Below, one piece after another: positions 43,814-52,531 of a DNA stretch of 64,000 nt (the stretch's first letter is position 1; each line of letters opens with the position of its first letter). The translations under genes and the position numbers were made by a program. Under the pieces are notes generated by a model. It searched no databases. It saw only the letters and a program-made list of their open reading frames with translations, and was not told the origin of the DNA. Source of the DNA: Pseudovibrio exalbescens DSM 16456 (GTDB lineage: Bacteria > Pseudomonadota > Alphaproteobacteria > Rhizobiales > Stappiaceae); assembly GCF_000422785.1 (NCBI RefSeq), contig NZ_AUGS01000009.1, positions 62,001-126,000 of the forward strand, read 5' to 3'.

Positions 43814-44305
43814 TCAAAGTTTGGAAATGCCGCCCTTGTCCGGGCAGTTTTCCAGCGCCGACAGCACCGTGACGCCACCGTCAATTACCGCGGTTGGCCA
43901 AATCTCCGCCAAGGGTACCAGTACGAAAGCCCGCTCTGCCATGCGCGGATGAGGAATACTCAATCCATCATCCTCTACACGCGCCTGTCCGTAAAGCAGC
44001 ACATCAATGTCGATGGTGCGCGGGCCCCAGCGTTCATGTCGCACACGGCCAAGTTCCAGCTCGATATCAAGGCAAGCCTGCAATAGCCGTTTGGGTGCCA
44101 GATGGGTTTTGATGGTCAAGCAGCAATTGCGATAGTCATCCTGTGGTACCGGCCCCCATGGCGGCGTACGATAATCCGAGGACCTTTCAATCACTTCAAT
44201 GCCATCATGTGCCGCCAATGCTGCAATGGCGGCATCAATGTGCGCTTTGGTATCGCCCATATTGGACCCGAGGCCCAGCGCGGCCAGAACAAGATCACTC
44301 TGCAT
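43814..44305 (-). CDS. folK: 2-amino-4-hydroxy-6-hydroxymethyldihydropteridine diphosphokinase (HPPK)
   Basis: The 163-residue protein has the HPPK signatures ALGLGSNMGDTKAHIDAAIA, SSDYRTPPWGPVPQDDYRNC, LELGRVRHERWGPRTIDIDV and IPHPRMAERAFVLVPLAEI. RWGPRTIDIDVLLY is the diagnostic motif with the metal-binding aspartates. It pyrophosphorylates hydroxymethyldihydropterin, giving the substrate of FolP. Its start overlaps the end of folP by 11 bp, so the two are translationally coupled. folB is not found next to it. Confidence 0.96.
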   Translation of the reverse strand: MQSDLVLAALGLGSNMGDTKAHIDAAIAALAAHDGIEVIERSSDYRTPPWGPVPQDDYRNCCLTIKTHLAPKRLLQACLDIELELGRVRHERWGPRTIDIDVLLYGQARVEDDGLSIPHPRMAERAFVLVPLAEIWPTAVIDGGVTVLSALENCPDKGGISKL

Positions 44306-45155
44306 GCAGGCTGCCCAATTTCTTCATTGCCTGAAAAATGCGGGAGGCATCAGCATGTGCCTTCACATCGTGCGCTCGAACGATCTGCGCGCCGCCTTGC
44401 ATTGCCAATACGTGCACCGCGAGCGACCCGAACAGCCGGTCCTGCGTATCCACATCCAGCACATGCCCCACCATGCGCTTGCGCGACGCTCCAGCCAGAA
44501 TTGGCAGTTCCCATTTCTTGAGCTGCTGGAGGTTGGAAAGGATTTGATAGTTCTGCTCCAGAGTCTTTCCAAAGCCGAACCCAGGATCCAGTATCAGATG
44601 CTGACGAGGCACACCGGCCTTTTCCGCCAAGGCCAAAGAACGCTCGAAGAACCGATCCATATCCGCAAGAATATCCAGGGACGGATCCACTGTTTCGCGG
44701 TTGTGCATCATTATAACCGGGACATTAGCCTCGGCCACCGCACCTGCCATGTCCGGATCTCGCTGCAATCCCCAAACATCATTGATGATGTGAGCGCCAG
44801 CCTTGACGGCTTCACGCGCCACGGATGCCTTGTAGGTATCAATGGAGATAAAAACATCCAGCGGGGCCAATTTGCGCAGTACGGGTAGTACGCGAGATAA
44901 CTCGTCCTCAGCAGCTACGGGTTCCGCGCCAGGTCGTGTGCTCTCACCCCCTACATCCAGGATGTCCGCCCCTTGCGCGATCATGTCTTTTGCATGCGCC
45001 AAGGCCATGTCCGGCGCATCATACCGGCCACCATCGGAAAAACTGTCGGGCGTCACATTCAGGATGCCCATCACAAGAGGGCGATGCGACGCCTCAAGTA
45101 ATGAAGATGAGAACGAAACTGGCAAAAAATCCCCCGTGGTCCTAGCAAACAGCAA
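44295..45155 (-). CDS. folP: Dihydropteroate synthase
   Basis: The TIM-barrel enzyme condenses pterin pyrophosphate with p-aminobenzoate. It shows LVMGILNVTPDSFSDGGRYD, GADILDVGGESTRPGAEPVA, ISIDTYKASVAREAVKAGAH, IINDVWGLQRDPDM, HNRETVD, LILDPGFGFGKTLEQN and GASRKRMVGHVLDV. The start is uncertain: the TTG at 45155, with GAGG upstream, gives a normal 286-residue protein, while a TTG at 45230 would add 25 basic residues. It overlaps folK and follows the MFS gene by about 100 bp. Confidence 0.93.
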   Translation of the reverse strand: MLFARTTGDFLPVSFSSSLLEASHRPLVMGILNVTPDSFSDGGRYDAPDMALAHAKDMIAQGADILDVGGESTRPGAEPVAAEDELSRVLPVLRKLAPLDVFISIDTYKASVAREAVKAGAHIINDVWGLQRDPDMAGAVAEANVPVIMMHNRETVDPSLDILADMDRFFERSLALAEKAGVPRQHLILDPGFGFGKTLEQNYQILSNLQQLKKWELPILAGASRKRMVGHVLDVDTQDRLFGSLAVHVLAMQGGAQIVRAHDVKAHADASRIFQAMKKLGSLHAE

Positions 45156-45253
45156 CGTTGACCTCGGGACATGCGCTTTTTTGCGTCGGAAATCAACCCA
45201 AAGCAGGGTATGTGCCCGTCTTCGGCACAATAGTCCCCGCTTGTCTTGCGGTC

Positions 45254-46471
45254 TCAGGGCACATCCAGAACCGGGGTGTCCTTGGGCAAAAGAACCTTTC
45301 CGCTCCAGTATATCAAGGCCGTCAAAACGGTCATGCCGGTGATAATCATCGTAACAGCCGTTTGCGCATCGTCAAACACAACCGCCGCCATGGCACTGCC
45401 CACAAGGCCAACGCCAATCTGCACGAATCCCATCATGGCTGAGGCCGCGCCCGCGATTTTGGGAAACGGGTGCAAACCGCGCACGGTCATGGAGGGCAAC
45501 ATCAAAGCTGTGCCAAACGCAAACCCGCCGACGGGCACCATGACACTCAAATAGGACGGCGCCACGTAGAGATAACCTGCAAACAACGCCAGACCGCTCA
45601 TCAGATTGAGCAGAGACCCAAAGCCTGCGATCTTGTCGGACGGAAAGCGCTTCAGTAACAAGCGCGTTGCCAACCCGCCAAGAAAAAAGCATCCGGTTTG
45701 CATCAACATGCCGATGCCAAACTGGAGCGGACGCAGCCCCACTTGATCAATCAGCACGAAAGGCAAGATGGTGGCAAGTGTGTAAAATCCGCCAATCGTC
45801 AAACCGAGTATTAGTGCCGGAACAAGAAACAAGGGTTGACCCAGCAAGAAGCGATAGGATCGCGCCAATCGTCGGGGATTGATTAGCGCGCTATCCCGAT
45901 GACGATTGGTTTCCGGTACAAGCAAGACAATCGCCGTCAATACAATGGCCCCATAGGCCACCATGAAACCAAAGATCGACGCCCATCCGGCCAACTCCAG
46001 CGCAATACTGCCAATGACCGGGGCAAAGGCCGGTCCGGCTGCCAGCATCATCCCGATCAGGTTCATGATGCCAGCCCCCTTGTCGCCGGTATATTGGTCG
46101 CGGATGATTGCACGAGAAATCGCTATGCCGCAGGAAGCACCAATCCCTTGCACGAGACGTCCAACAAGCAAGAACTCGATGGTCGTCGCCGAGAAGGCCA
46201 TGAAGCTACCAACAAGATAGCCCGCCAGAAACCAGAGCACCACAGGCCGCCGTCCGTAGGCATCAGACAGCGGACCGCACACCAACTGCGCAAAAGTAAA
46301 ACCGATGAAATAGAACGTCATCGTCAACTTGACGGTAGACATATCGGTGGCGAATACGGTCACCAACGTGGGCATTGCCGGCGTATAAAGCGCTAGCGAG
46401 ATCGGCCCCAACGCAACCAGCAGAGCGCCGATGGCCGACGCTCGGCGTTCAGTCATCAACGCGGTCTGCAT
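45254..46471 (-). CDS. Bcr/CflA-type MFS drug efflux transporter
   Basis: The 405-residue, 12-segment major facilitator has the DHA1 motifs YTPAMPTLVTVFATDMSTV, LVCGPLSDAYGRRPVVLWFL (motif A) and GRLVQGIGASCGIAISRAII (motif B). PAFAPVIGSIALELAGWASI follows (motif C). This is the Bcr/CflA signature, so it should be a proton-driven exporter of drug-like compounds. It overlaps the upstream marR gene by 23 bp, or 8 bp from the alternative ATG at 46456. The regulator and pump are thus one unit. Confidence 0.92.
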   Translation of the reverse strand: MQTALMTERRASAIGALLVALGPISLALYTPAMPTLVTVFATDMSTVKLTMTFYFIGFTFAQLVCGPLSDAYGRRPVVLWFLAGYLVGSFMAFSATTIEFLLVGRLVQGIGASCGIAISRAIIRDQYTGDKGAGIMNLIGMMLAAGPAFAPVIGSIALELAGWASIFGFMVAYGAIVLTAIVLLVPETNRHRDSALINPRRLARSYRFLLGQPLFLVPALILGLTIGGFYTLATILPFVLIDQVGLRPLQFGIGMLMQTGCFFLGGLATRLLLKRFPSDKIAGFGSLLNLMSGLALFAGYLYVAPSYLSVMVPVGGFAFGTALMLPSMTVRGLHPFPKIAGAASAMMGFVQIGVGLVGSAMAAVVFDDAQTAVTMIITGMTVLTALIYWSGKVLLPKDTPVLDVP

Positions 46472-46940
46472 AGGGCTTCACGTCCTCGGGCATTTTGGCA
46501 AGTTCGGCGTTCAACCGGTCGCGCATGGCGCTCAGCTTGTCTTGAAGTGCCTCCAACTCGTCGAGAGAAAAATCCGCGCCCGCCGTGTCGCGAACCCGAA
46601 CGCCGATCTCCTTGAGGCGTTCAATGAGATCGTATCCCGTTTCGGTAATCCGAGTCATCTTGCTGCGGCGGTCCACCGTGTGGCGCACCCGCTCCACAAG
46701 GCCTGCACGCTCCAGTGCATCGAGATGGCCAACCATTGTCATGGGCTCCACGCCCATGCCTTCTGCAAGCTGGTTCTGGCGCAATCCGGGATAGTGGTAA
46801 ATGTAAGCCAGAACTCGGGCCATGCCGAGTGTCACATTCAATCCCGCGTCCTGCAGTTGTTTTTCAAAAACACGCCGATGGGCGCGCGCAAAATCCTGAA
46901 CAACAAATCCAAAAGCTTCGCGTGTAGTGGTGTCCGTCAT
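46449..46940 (-). CDS. MarR family transcriptional regulator
   Basis: The 163-residue protein has the MarR winged helix-turn-helix: LAYIYHYPGLRQNQLAEGMG, VEPMTMVGHLDALERAGLVE and the wing RHTVDRRSKMTRITETGYDL. Helical ends form the dimer interface. It is the first gene of a two-gene unit with a Bcr/CflA pump and most likely represses that unit until a ligand binds. The ATG has AGG 7 nt upstream. A GTAA-N3-TTAC palindrome lies about 25 bp before the start. Confidence 0.92.
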   Translation of the reverse strand: MTDTTTREAFGFVVQDFARAHRRVFEKQLQDAGLNVTLGMARVLAYIYHYPGLRQNQLAEGMGVEPMTMVGHLDALERAGLVERVRHTVDRRSKMTRITETGYDLIERLKEIGVRVRDTAGADFSLDELEALQDKLSAMRDRLNAELAKMPEDVKPYADRVDD

Positions 46941-46965
46941 TCTGTACCTGTGCCACGAAAGATAA

Positions 46966-46976
46966 GTAACGCTTAC
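46966..46976. promoter_or_regulatory. Possible MarR operator
   Basis: GTAACGCTTAC is a short palindrome (GTAA-N3-TTAC) 26 bp upstream of the marR start codon, where autorepression sites usually lie. The half sites are only 4 bp, so this is tentative. Confidence 0.3.
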
Positions 46977-47035
46977 AATCTAGGGCACCGGACAGATTGT
47001 CAATCAACCCAGCTACAACTTGATGAGCAGTTTCC

Positions 47036-47929
47036 TTAAACCCTGCGGAACCGGGAGATTTCTTGGGAGGGTGAATGTCCAAAAAGCCGTTTGAACTCGC
47101 GACTGAACTGTGACGCGCTGGCGTAACCCACTCGGTAGGCGGCCTGACTTGCGCTCAATCCTTCACTCAGCATCAACGCACGTGCCTTCTGCAAACGAAT
47201 GGACTTGATGTACTGTAGCGGCGACTTGGAGGTTATGGCCTTGAAGCCCACGTGGAAAGACGAAGTGCTCATGCATGCAAGCCGTGCCATCTCCTCCACG
47301 GTGAGATTGCTGTTGGCATACTCTGTTTTCAAAAGGCGCAAAACCCGGTTGATACCCTGCTGTTTTTCATTGGCCTGAAACAGGCGTTTCAGTTTTGCGC
47401 CCTGCTGGGACAGCGCCAGATGATAAAGCACCTCGCGATAATAGGAGGGGGCCAAAAATCTGGCATCGCGTTCCGTGCGCAGGCATTGCATGAGGCGACC
47501 CACACTATGGCGCATGGGCTCATCCATATCGTAGGACCGCCCGAGCGCCGCACCATCGGGTGCAAGCGGCAGTTCCTGAGACATTTCCAGAAGCAGTTCG
47601 GAGGCAACTCGAGCATCTATGCGGATCATGGCCATGATTGCCGGCTCAGCCTGACTTGCCTGACCAACACGACACTCAATGGTGTCAGACGCACTCAACA
47701 GACAACAGGAGAGCGCCGGATATCGATGGATGACGGGACCCATATGTCCCTCGAAACCATCACTCAAAAACACCACCAGGTGCGGTTCCTGCTCTGATAA
47801 ACTGAAATCTCTCCGACCGGAGTGGCGGAACAAGCGAATCTGAGGAAGGCGCGTACGGTTCTCACCCTCAAGCGGCAGCAATGCCGCAAGCCACTCCGCT
47901 GTCCACTCTTGCGAGGAAACCGTCATCAT
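47036..47929 (-). CDS. AraC family regulator with AraC-type N-terminal domain (PF06719 type)
   Basis: The product has about 297 residues from the ATG at 47929. An N-terminal sensor region includes LPQIRLFRHSGRRDF, HLVVFLSDGFEGHMG and CCLLSASDTIECRV. A middle region has SYDMDEPMRHSVGRLMQCL and FLAPSYYREVLYHLALSQQG. Two C-terminal helix-turn-helices are in MARLACMSTSSFHVGFKAIT and AYRVGYASASQFSREFKRLF. This group often controls alcohol dehydrogenase or detoxification genes, but the target here is unclear. A TTG at 47989 would add 20 nonconserved residues. It is divergent from the cupin-like gene. Confidence 0.88.
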   Translation of the reverse strand: MMTVSSQEWTAEWLAALLPLEGENRTRLPQIRLFRHSGRRDFSLSEQEPHLVVFLSDGFEGHMGPVIHRYPALSCCLLSASDTIECRVGQASQAEPAIMAMIRIDARVASELLLEMSQELPLAPDGAALGRSYDMDEPMRHSVGRLMQCLRTERDARFLAPSYYREVLYHLALSQQGAKLKRLFQANEKQQGINRVLRLLKTEYANSNLTVEEMARLACMSTSSFHVGFKAITSKSPLQYIKSIRLQKARALMLSEGLSASQAAYRVGYASASQFSREFKRLFGHSPSQEISRFRRV

Positions 47930-48067
47930 CTCGTCCCACACCAACCCGGTTGCGCTCGTGAAACGCCGCCCAAACCAACCTACTAGCAAAATTTAAGTGG
48001 CGGAAATACGAAGGATTGCAATGCGATAAACTACGCAGTCTAATATTCGGGTCACCGGAGGCTTGCG

Positions 48068-48517
48068 TTGCAAACAACGATCCAAACACCTGCAGCAACC
48101 GTAAACCATTCAACTGGTGGCATTGGGGAGGACAGGGTGGATTGGCCAGACAGCGACCAAATGAAAGAAGCCCTTGAGGAGTTGGAGACCAGCTTTCGAG
48201 AGCGTGGCTACGCATTTCATCTCCATTGCGATAATCCCGGTCGGATCTGGCGGAACCTTTACGCAGAGGCGGAAGAGGTATTTGTTGCGTTGACCCCGGG
48301 GCTAACTCTGGCTATTAATGGCGCGCTCAAGCAAGCACGGCCTCTTGAAGAGGTTTTTCTTGAGCCCGGACACCGGTTCGACATTGTCGGGAACTCTGCT
48401 CATGCATGCCGGTGGGTCTATGGCTACGAAATAGCCGGGACCAAATCATCTACACGCGTCTTAAGAAGCAACGGGTTGTTGATGGAAGAGGATTGGCTCT
48501 TCGCTCAAACTACTTGA
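48068..48517 (+). CDS. Small cupin-like protein of unknown function
   Basis: The 149-residue protein has a beta-rich core, EEVFVALTPGLTLAINGALK then EEVFLEPGHRFDIVGNSAHA and RWVYGYEI. This resembles a cupin barrel, with His in PGHRFD and NSAHAC as candidate metal ligands. No enzyme family is recognisable. The start is a TTG at 48068 with GGAGG 7 nt upstream. It is divergent from the AraC-type gene, so it may be a regulatory target of it; this is inference from position only. Confidence 0.65.
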   Translation: MQTTIQTPAATVNHSTGGIGEDRVDWPDSDQMKEALEELETSFRERGYAFHLHCDNPGRIWRNLYAEAEEVFVALTPGLTLAINGALKQARPLEEVFLEPGHRFDIVGNSAHACRWVYGYEIAGTKSSTRVLRSNGLLMEEDWLFAQTT

Positions 48518-48722
48518 GTGTCCGGGGTTTAAAATTCTGGCAAGGTGACCACAATCGCACTGCCCCAACCAAAGACGGGTACGAAGTGCAGCTTAGGCTG
48601 TTTAATTTGTCACAAAAATAGGATAGAAGGACCCGTCTTTCAAAAGAGTTATCGCAGGAAGCAACATGCGGCGTGACCCCACGCGCGCCCTGACACCCTT
48701 CTTGTGGCCGTATGGAGCCCTC

Positions 48723-50546
48723 ATGAAACTTCGCAATATTGCGATTATTGCCCACGTCGACCATGGCAAAACTACACTAATTGACGTTCTGCTGAAGCAA
48801 TCCGGCGTCTTCCGCGAAAACCAGCGCACCGAAGAACGCATGATGGATTCCAACGATATCGAACGTGAGCGCGGCATTACCATCCTCGCGAAAAACACGT
48901 CGCTCGTCTGGAACGATACGCGCATCAATATCGTCGACACCCCGGGCCACGCAGACTTTGGTGGCGAGGTGGAGCGCATTCTTCACATGGTCGATGGCGT
49001 TGTTCTGCTGGTGGATGCCGCAGAAGGCCCGATGCCGCAAACAAAGTTTGTTCTTGGCAAAGCGCTGAAGCTGGGCTTGAAGCCGATCGTCGCCATCAAC
49101 AAGATCGACAAGCCCGAACAGCGCGCAGAAGAAGTGCTGGATGAAGTCTTCGACCTGTTCGCCTCTCTTGATGCCAACGACGAACAGCTCGACTTCCCGG
49201 TGGTTTATGGTTCTGCCAAGCAGGAATGGATGGCACTGGAGCCGGACGGACCACAGGACAGCATGGCTCCTTTGTTCGACATGATCCTTGAAAAGGTTCC
49301 TGAGCCGCAAGCCGAAGAAGGACCATTCCGCCTTCTGGCAACAACCATCGAGTCCGATCCGTTTCTCGGTCGCATTCTGACAGGTCGCGTTGTGTCCGGC
49401 ACGGTCAAGCCAAACATGAATGTCAAGGCACTCGGCCGCGATGGCAACCTGATCGAAAGCGGACGCATTTCAAAAGTTCTGGCCTTCCGTGGTCTGGAGC
49501 GGCAGCCGATTGAACAGGGCGAAGCAGGCGATATTGTTTCCATCTCCGGACTGACCAAGGCGACTGTCGCCGACACCATCATGGACCCGTCCGTGGCCGA
49601 ACCCATTCAGGCTCAGCCGATCGACCCACCAACCCTGTCCATGACATTCCGTGTCAATGATGGCCCTCTGGCGGGTACCGAAGGCTCCAAAGTTCAGTCC
49701 CGCGTTATTCGTGAGCGTCTGATGAAGGAGCAGGAAGGCAATGTGGCCCTTCAGGTGGAAGAAACGGACGATGCGGACGCGTTCATCGTCTCTGGCCGCG
49801 GCGAACTCCTGCTGGCCATCCTGATCGAAAACATGCGCCGCGAAGGCTTTGAGCTGTGTGTCGGTCGTCCACGGGTTGTCTATCAACAGGACGATGCCGG
49901 CAATCGGCTTGAACCCATTGAAGAAGTCACCATTGACGTGGACGAAGAATACTCCGGCGTCGTTGTCCAAAAGCTCACAGAGCGCAAGGCTGAGCTCATG
50001 GAGATGCGTCCATCTGGCGGTGGACGGAGCCGATTGGTATTCCATGCACCGACCCGTGGCCTGATTGGTTACCAGTCGGAACTCATGTCTGACACGCGCG
50101 GCTCGGCTATCTTCAACCGCGTCTATTTCGCCTATGAACCGTTCAAGGGACCGATTCAAGGCCGCCATACAGGCGTTCTTCTGTCCAATGGCGACGGCGA
50201 AGCTGTAGCTTACGCTCTGTACAATCTGGAAGACCGTGGTCCGATGATGATCGAACCGGGCACCAAGGTGTATCAGGGCATGATCGTTGGCGAACACACG
50301 CGCGGTAACGACCTTGAGGTCAACGTGTTGAAGGGCAAGCAGCTCACAAACGTACGTGCTTCCGGCAAGGACGATGCAGTCAAGCTGACAACGCCGATGA
50401 AACTCAGCCTTGAAGCAGCTCTCTCCTACATTGCCGAGGATGAGCTGGTGGAAGTCACGCCGGAGTCCATCCGTCTGCGCAAGGCGTTGCTGTGCCCGCA
50501 CGAGCGCAAGCGCGCCGAACGGGCCGCGAACAAAGGCGCAGCTTGA
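48723..50546 (+). CDS. typA: TypA/BipA ribosome-associated GTPase
   Basis: The 607-residue translational GTPase has [10 protein letters not shown] at 10-19 (G1), [12 protein letters not shown] (G2), [16 protein letters not shown] (G3) and INKIDKP (G4). EF-G-like domains and the TypA-specific C-terminal region ([20 protein letters not shown]) follow. It binds ribosomes and aids 50S assembly and stress adaptation. The start is the ATG at 48723 behind GGAG; an in-frame ATG at 48666 adds 19 residues not found in the family. It is followed by a clear terminator and is probably monocistronic. Confidence 0.97.
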   Translation: MKLRNIAIIAHVDHGKTTLIDVLLKQSGVFRENQRTEERMMDSNDIERERGITILAKNTSLVWNDTRINIVDTPGHADFGGEVERILHMVDGVVLLVDAAEGPMPQTKFVLGKALKLGLKPIVAINKIDKPEQRAEEVLDEVFDLFASLDANDEQLDFPVVYGSAKQEWMALEPDGPQDSMAPLFDMILEKVPEPQAEEGPFRLLATTIESDPFLGRILTGRVVSGTVKPNMNVKALGRDGNLIESGRISKVLAFRGLERQPIEQGEAGDIVSISGLTKATVADTIMDPSVAEPIQAQPIDPPTLSMTFRVNDGPLAGTEGSKVQSRVIRERLMKEQEGNVALQVEETDDADAFIVSGRGELLLAILIENMRREGFELCVGRPRVVYQQDDAGNRLEPIEEVTIDVDEEYSGVVVQKLTERKAELMEMRPSGGGRSRLVFHAPTRGLIGYQSELMSDTRGSAIFNRVYFAYEPFKGPIQGRHTGVLLSNGDGEAVAYALYNLEDRGPMMIEPGTKVYQGMIVGEHTRGNDLEVNVLKGKQLTNVRASGKDDAVKLTTPMKLSLEAALSYIAEDELVEVTPESIRLRKALLCPHERKRAERAANKGAA

Positions 50547-50575
50547 GCTTAACGGCTATCTGCAAGACGATTTTG

Positions 50576-50603
50576 GGGAAGGCTTTCGAGCCTTCCCTTT
50601 TTT
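50576..50603 (+). terminator. Intrinsic terminator of typA
   Basis: GGGAAGGCT (50576-50584), tetraloop TTCG, and AGCCTTCCC (50589-50597) are followed by six T residues. It starts 30 bp after the typA stop codon. Confidence 0.95.
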
Positions 50604-50619
50604 GTGGTCCCATCACCAT

Positions 50620-51588
50620 TCATTGATCCGCGTAGTCTGAAGCAGGAGCCTTGTGCCCAGACGTCGCTGCCCGATCTGTGTCCGCACCGCTGCGAGCTTT
50701 CTCAGCCTGTCGGCGGCGCCAGTTTCTCTTGGCTTGGGCAGTTGTCATACGCGACCCGTCCGGAGACCAGCCCGGTGGCCCGAAGGTGTAGCCCACCAAT
50801 TCTCTCAGGCTCCGTACCGATCGCAGATCTCGTAAAATCGCCAGCCATTCATGAAAAGCGACATAGAAAATGTTGGTGGTGCCCAGATCACGGCCAATTC
50901 CATAACGTGGAGGCTCCTCGCGCACTTCTTCCGTGAAGGTGCCGAACATTCGGTCCCAAATGATCAGTGTGCCACCATAGTTGGAATCAAGATACCTCGG
51001 GTTGGTGGCGTGATGAACGCGGTGATGACTTGGCGTATTCAGGACGTATTCCAAAGGGCCGATACGGTCAATCAGTTCCGTATGAATCCAGAACTGGTAA
51101 ACCAGATTGAGCGAGGCTGCGAAGTACACCATCTCCGGCGGGAACCCGATGAACGCCACAGGCATGCCAAACAGAAAGGTCAAGGCAATCGTCCCGGTCC
51201 AGGTCTGGCGCAAGGCCGTCGACAAGTTGTAATGCTGTGATGAATGATGATTGACGTGACTGGCCCAGAACCAGCGATACTCATGCCCCAAACGATGTTC
51301 CCAGTAATAGGCAAAATCATAGAGCAAATAGCACAGGGCAACGCTCCACCACGTCACAGGCAGATCCTCGATCAGACGATACCCATACGCCCAGGTCAGT
51401 GCCGCATAGGATACTGCTGCCCCGACAATCACTTTGACGACAAGGCTTCCAATGCCCATGGACAAGCTGATGACAGTGTCCTTGAGTTCATAGCCGCGCC
51501 ACCTCCCGCGTAGCGCAAGCACGCCTTCAACAATCATCAGTATGATGAACGCTGGCACCGAATAGGCAATTGGATCAATAAAGCCCAT
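50620..51588 (-). CDS. Fatty-acid hydroxylase / sterol desaturase family membrane protein
   Basis: The 322-residue integral membrane di-iron enzyme has histidine boxes EHRLGHEYRW, SHVNHHSSQHYNLSTALRQT and NTPSHHRVHHATNPRYLD. About four to six membrane segments come before and between them. This is the sterol desaturase/fatty-acid hydroxylase superfamily, whose bacterial members hydroxylate lipids such as ornithine lipids, carotenoids or fatty acids. The substrate is not clear. The C-terminal 40 residues are charged and Ala-rich. It converges with typA. The ATG has GGGGAGGGG upstream. Confidence 0.9.
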   Translation of the reverse strand: MGFIDPIAYSVPAFIILMIVEGVLALRGRWRGYELKDTVISLSMGIGSLVVKVIVGAAVSYAALTWAYGYRLIEDLPVTWWSVALCYLLYDFAYYWEHRLGHEYRWFWASHVNHHSSQHYNLSTALRQTWTGTIALTFLFGMPVAFIGFPPEMVYFAASLNLVYQFWIHTELIDRIGPLEYVLNTPSHHRVHHATNPRYLDSNYGGTLIIWDRMFGTFTEEVREEPPRYGIGRDLGTTNIFYVAFHEWLAILRDLRSVRSLRELVGYTFGPPGWSPDGSRMTTAQAKRNWRRRQAEKARSGADTDRAATSGHKAPASDYADQ

Positions 51589-51753
51589 CGCGTTTGTCCC
51601 CTCCCCCTACCGCAGCCTGGCCGAGACGGCTGCGAGGCCCGTACCGCCCCCCAGCAGCACGCATTGACCTGAGAGCAACAATAGTAGCCACGCGGCGTAA
51701 GTAAAGACCCTTATTTCACTTCGAGAAAACGGTTTTGAGCAGCCGGGGGCGCA

Positions 51754-52350
51754 TCAAGGCACATCAACATTCTCGATGCCCGCAACAAGGCTTGTGTTTG
51801 CATGCAAGGTGTTACCATCCATGCCGATTGCCATGGCAAGGGTAATGTTGGTGCGAACCTGAGGATCCTCGGAAAGCCCAAGTACGGCATTTTTGGCTTG
51901 TGCCCAACTCGGTGCACCATTCAAGACCAATTGCCCATCTGCCGCCACTGCATATTCCGCTGCCGCAGCTTGAGGATTGTTGTAGTCGCCGGGATTATCG
52001 TTGGCATTCAAGGCGTTCTTTATGGCCTGAATTGCGTTTTCTGTTGAATTTCCAGGATTCTGGCCAGTAAAGAAACGAATGTTTCCTTTGTTCGCCTGCG
52101 CCAGATAGTTATCCCAAAACCCGGCTAGGCGCTCCTCGCACACACCCGCATCTACCGGATTTCCGTTGTACCCGTCATTCAGGTTGGCTGACAGGACATG
52201 CGCCATTGCAACCTGTTGCCCGGCGTCCGTATCGATCAGGACCCAAACCACGGTACAAGAAGCCTGCCCGCCTGTCAGAAACTGGACACTATTGAAGTCG
52301 ATTTCATTGATAATTCCATAGGAATTTGCCGGAACGACACAGTAAGGCAT
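51754..52350 (-). CDS. Orphan protein of unknown function, 198 residues
   Basis: I do not recognise this protein. It has no signal peptide or membrane segment, begins MPYCVVPANSYGIINEIDFN, and is rich in Asn, Ala, Asp and Gln. The middle contains FWDNYLAQANKGNIRFFTGQ and the end SWAQAKNAVLGLSEDPQVRT. It has two further cysteines. A GAGAGG site 10 nt before the ATG supports expression. It is divergent from the DeoR-type regulator, 181 bp away, and operator-like repeats lie between them. It may be regulated by that protein, but this is positional inference. Confidence 0.65.
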   Translation of the reverse strand: MPYCVVPANSYGIINEIDFNSVQFLTGGQASCTVVWVLIDTDAGQQVAMAHVLSANLNDGYNGNPVDAGVCEERLAGFWDNYLAQANKGNIRFFTGQNPGNSTENAIQAIKNALNANDNPGDYNNPQAAAAEYAVAADGQLVLNGAPSWAQAKNAVLGLSEDPQVRTNITLAMAIGMDGNTLHANTSLVAGIENVDVP

Positions 52351-52467
52351 GGAGATCGGTCCTCTCGCTTGATTGGTTTCCTTTCAAGACTGACGAGCCA
52401 TCCCCACCTCCGTGAACCGGTCAGCGCCCGCATGGTAAACAAACCCGCAGCATCAATCTCAATACAC

Positions 52468-52521
52468 GTTTATGCACGTTGTTGCATGTTTTTACAAAAT
52501 CGTGTATAAACAAGCATAAAC
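52468..52521. promoter_or_regulatory. Operator-like repeats upstream of the DeoR regulator
   Basis: GTTTATGCACG (52468-52478) recurs in reverse orientation as CGTGTATAAAC (52501-52511, 10 of 11 matching) and as GCATAAAC (52514-52521, 8 of 8 matching). Repeated GTTTATGC-like units just before a DeoR-family gene suggest its own binding sites. Confidence 0.55.
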
Positions 52522-52531
52522 CAACGTAGTG

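Noticed and set aside
49470-50501. 343-residue open frame antisense to typA
   Set aside because: It is entirely covered by the typA coding sequence and shows no protein signature.
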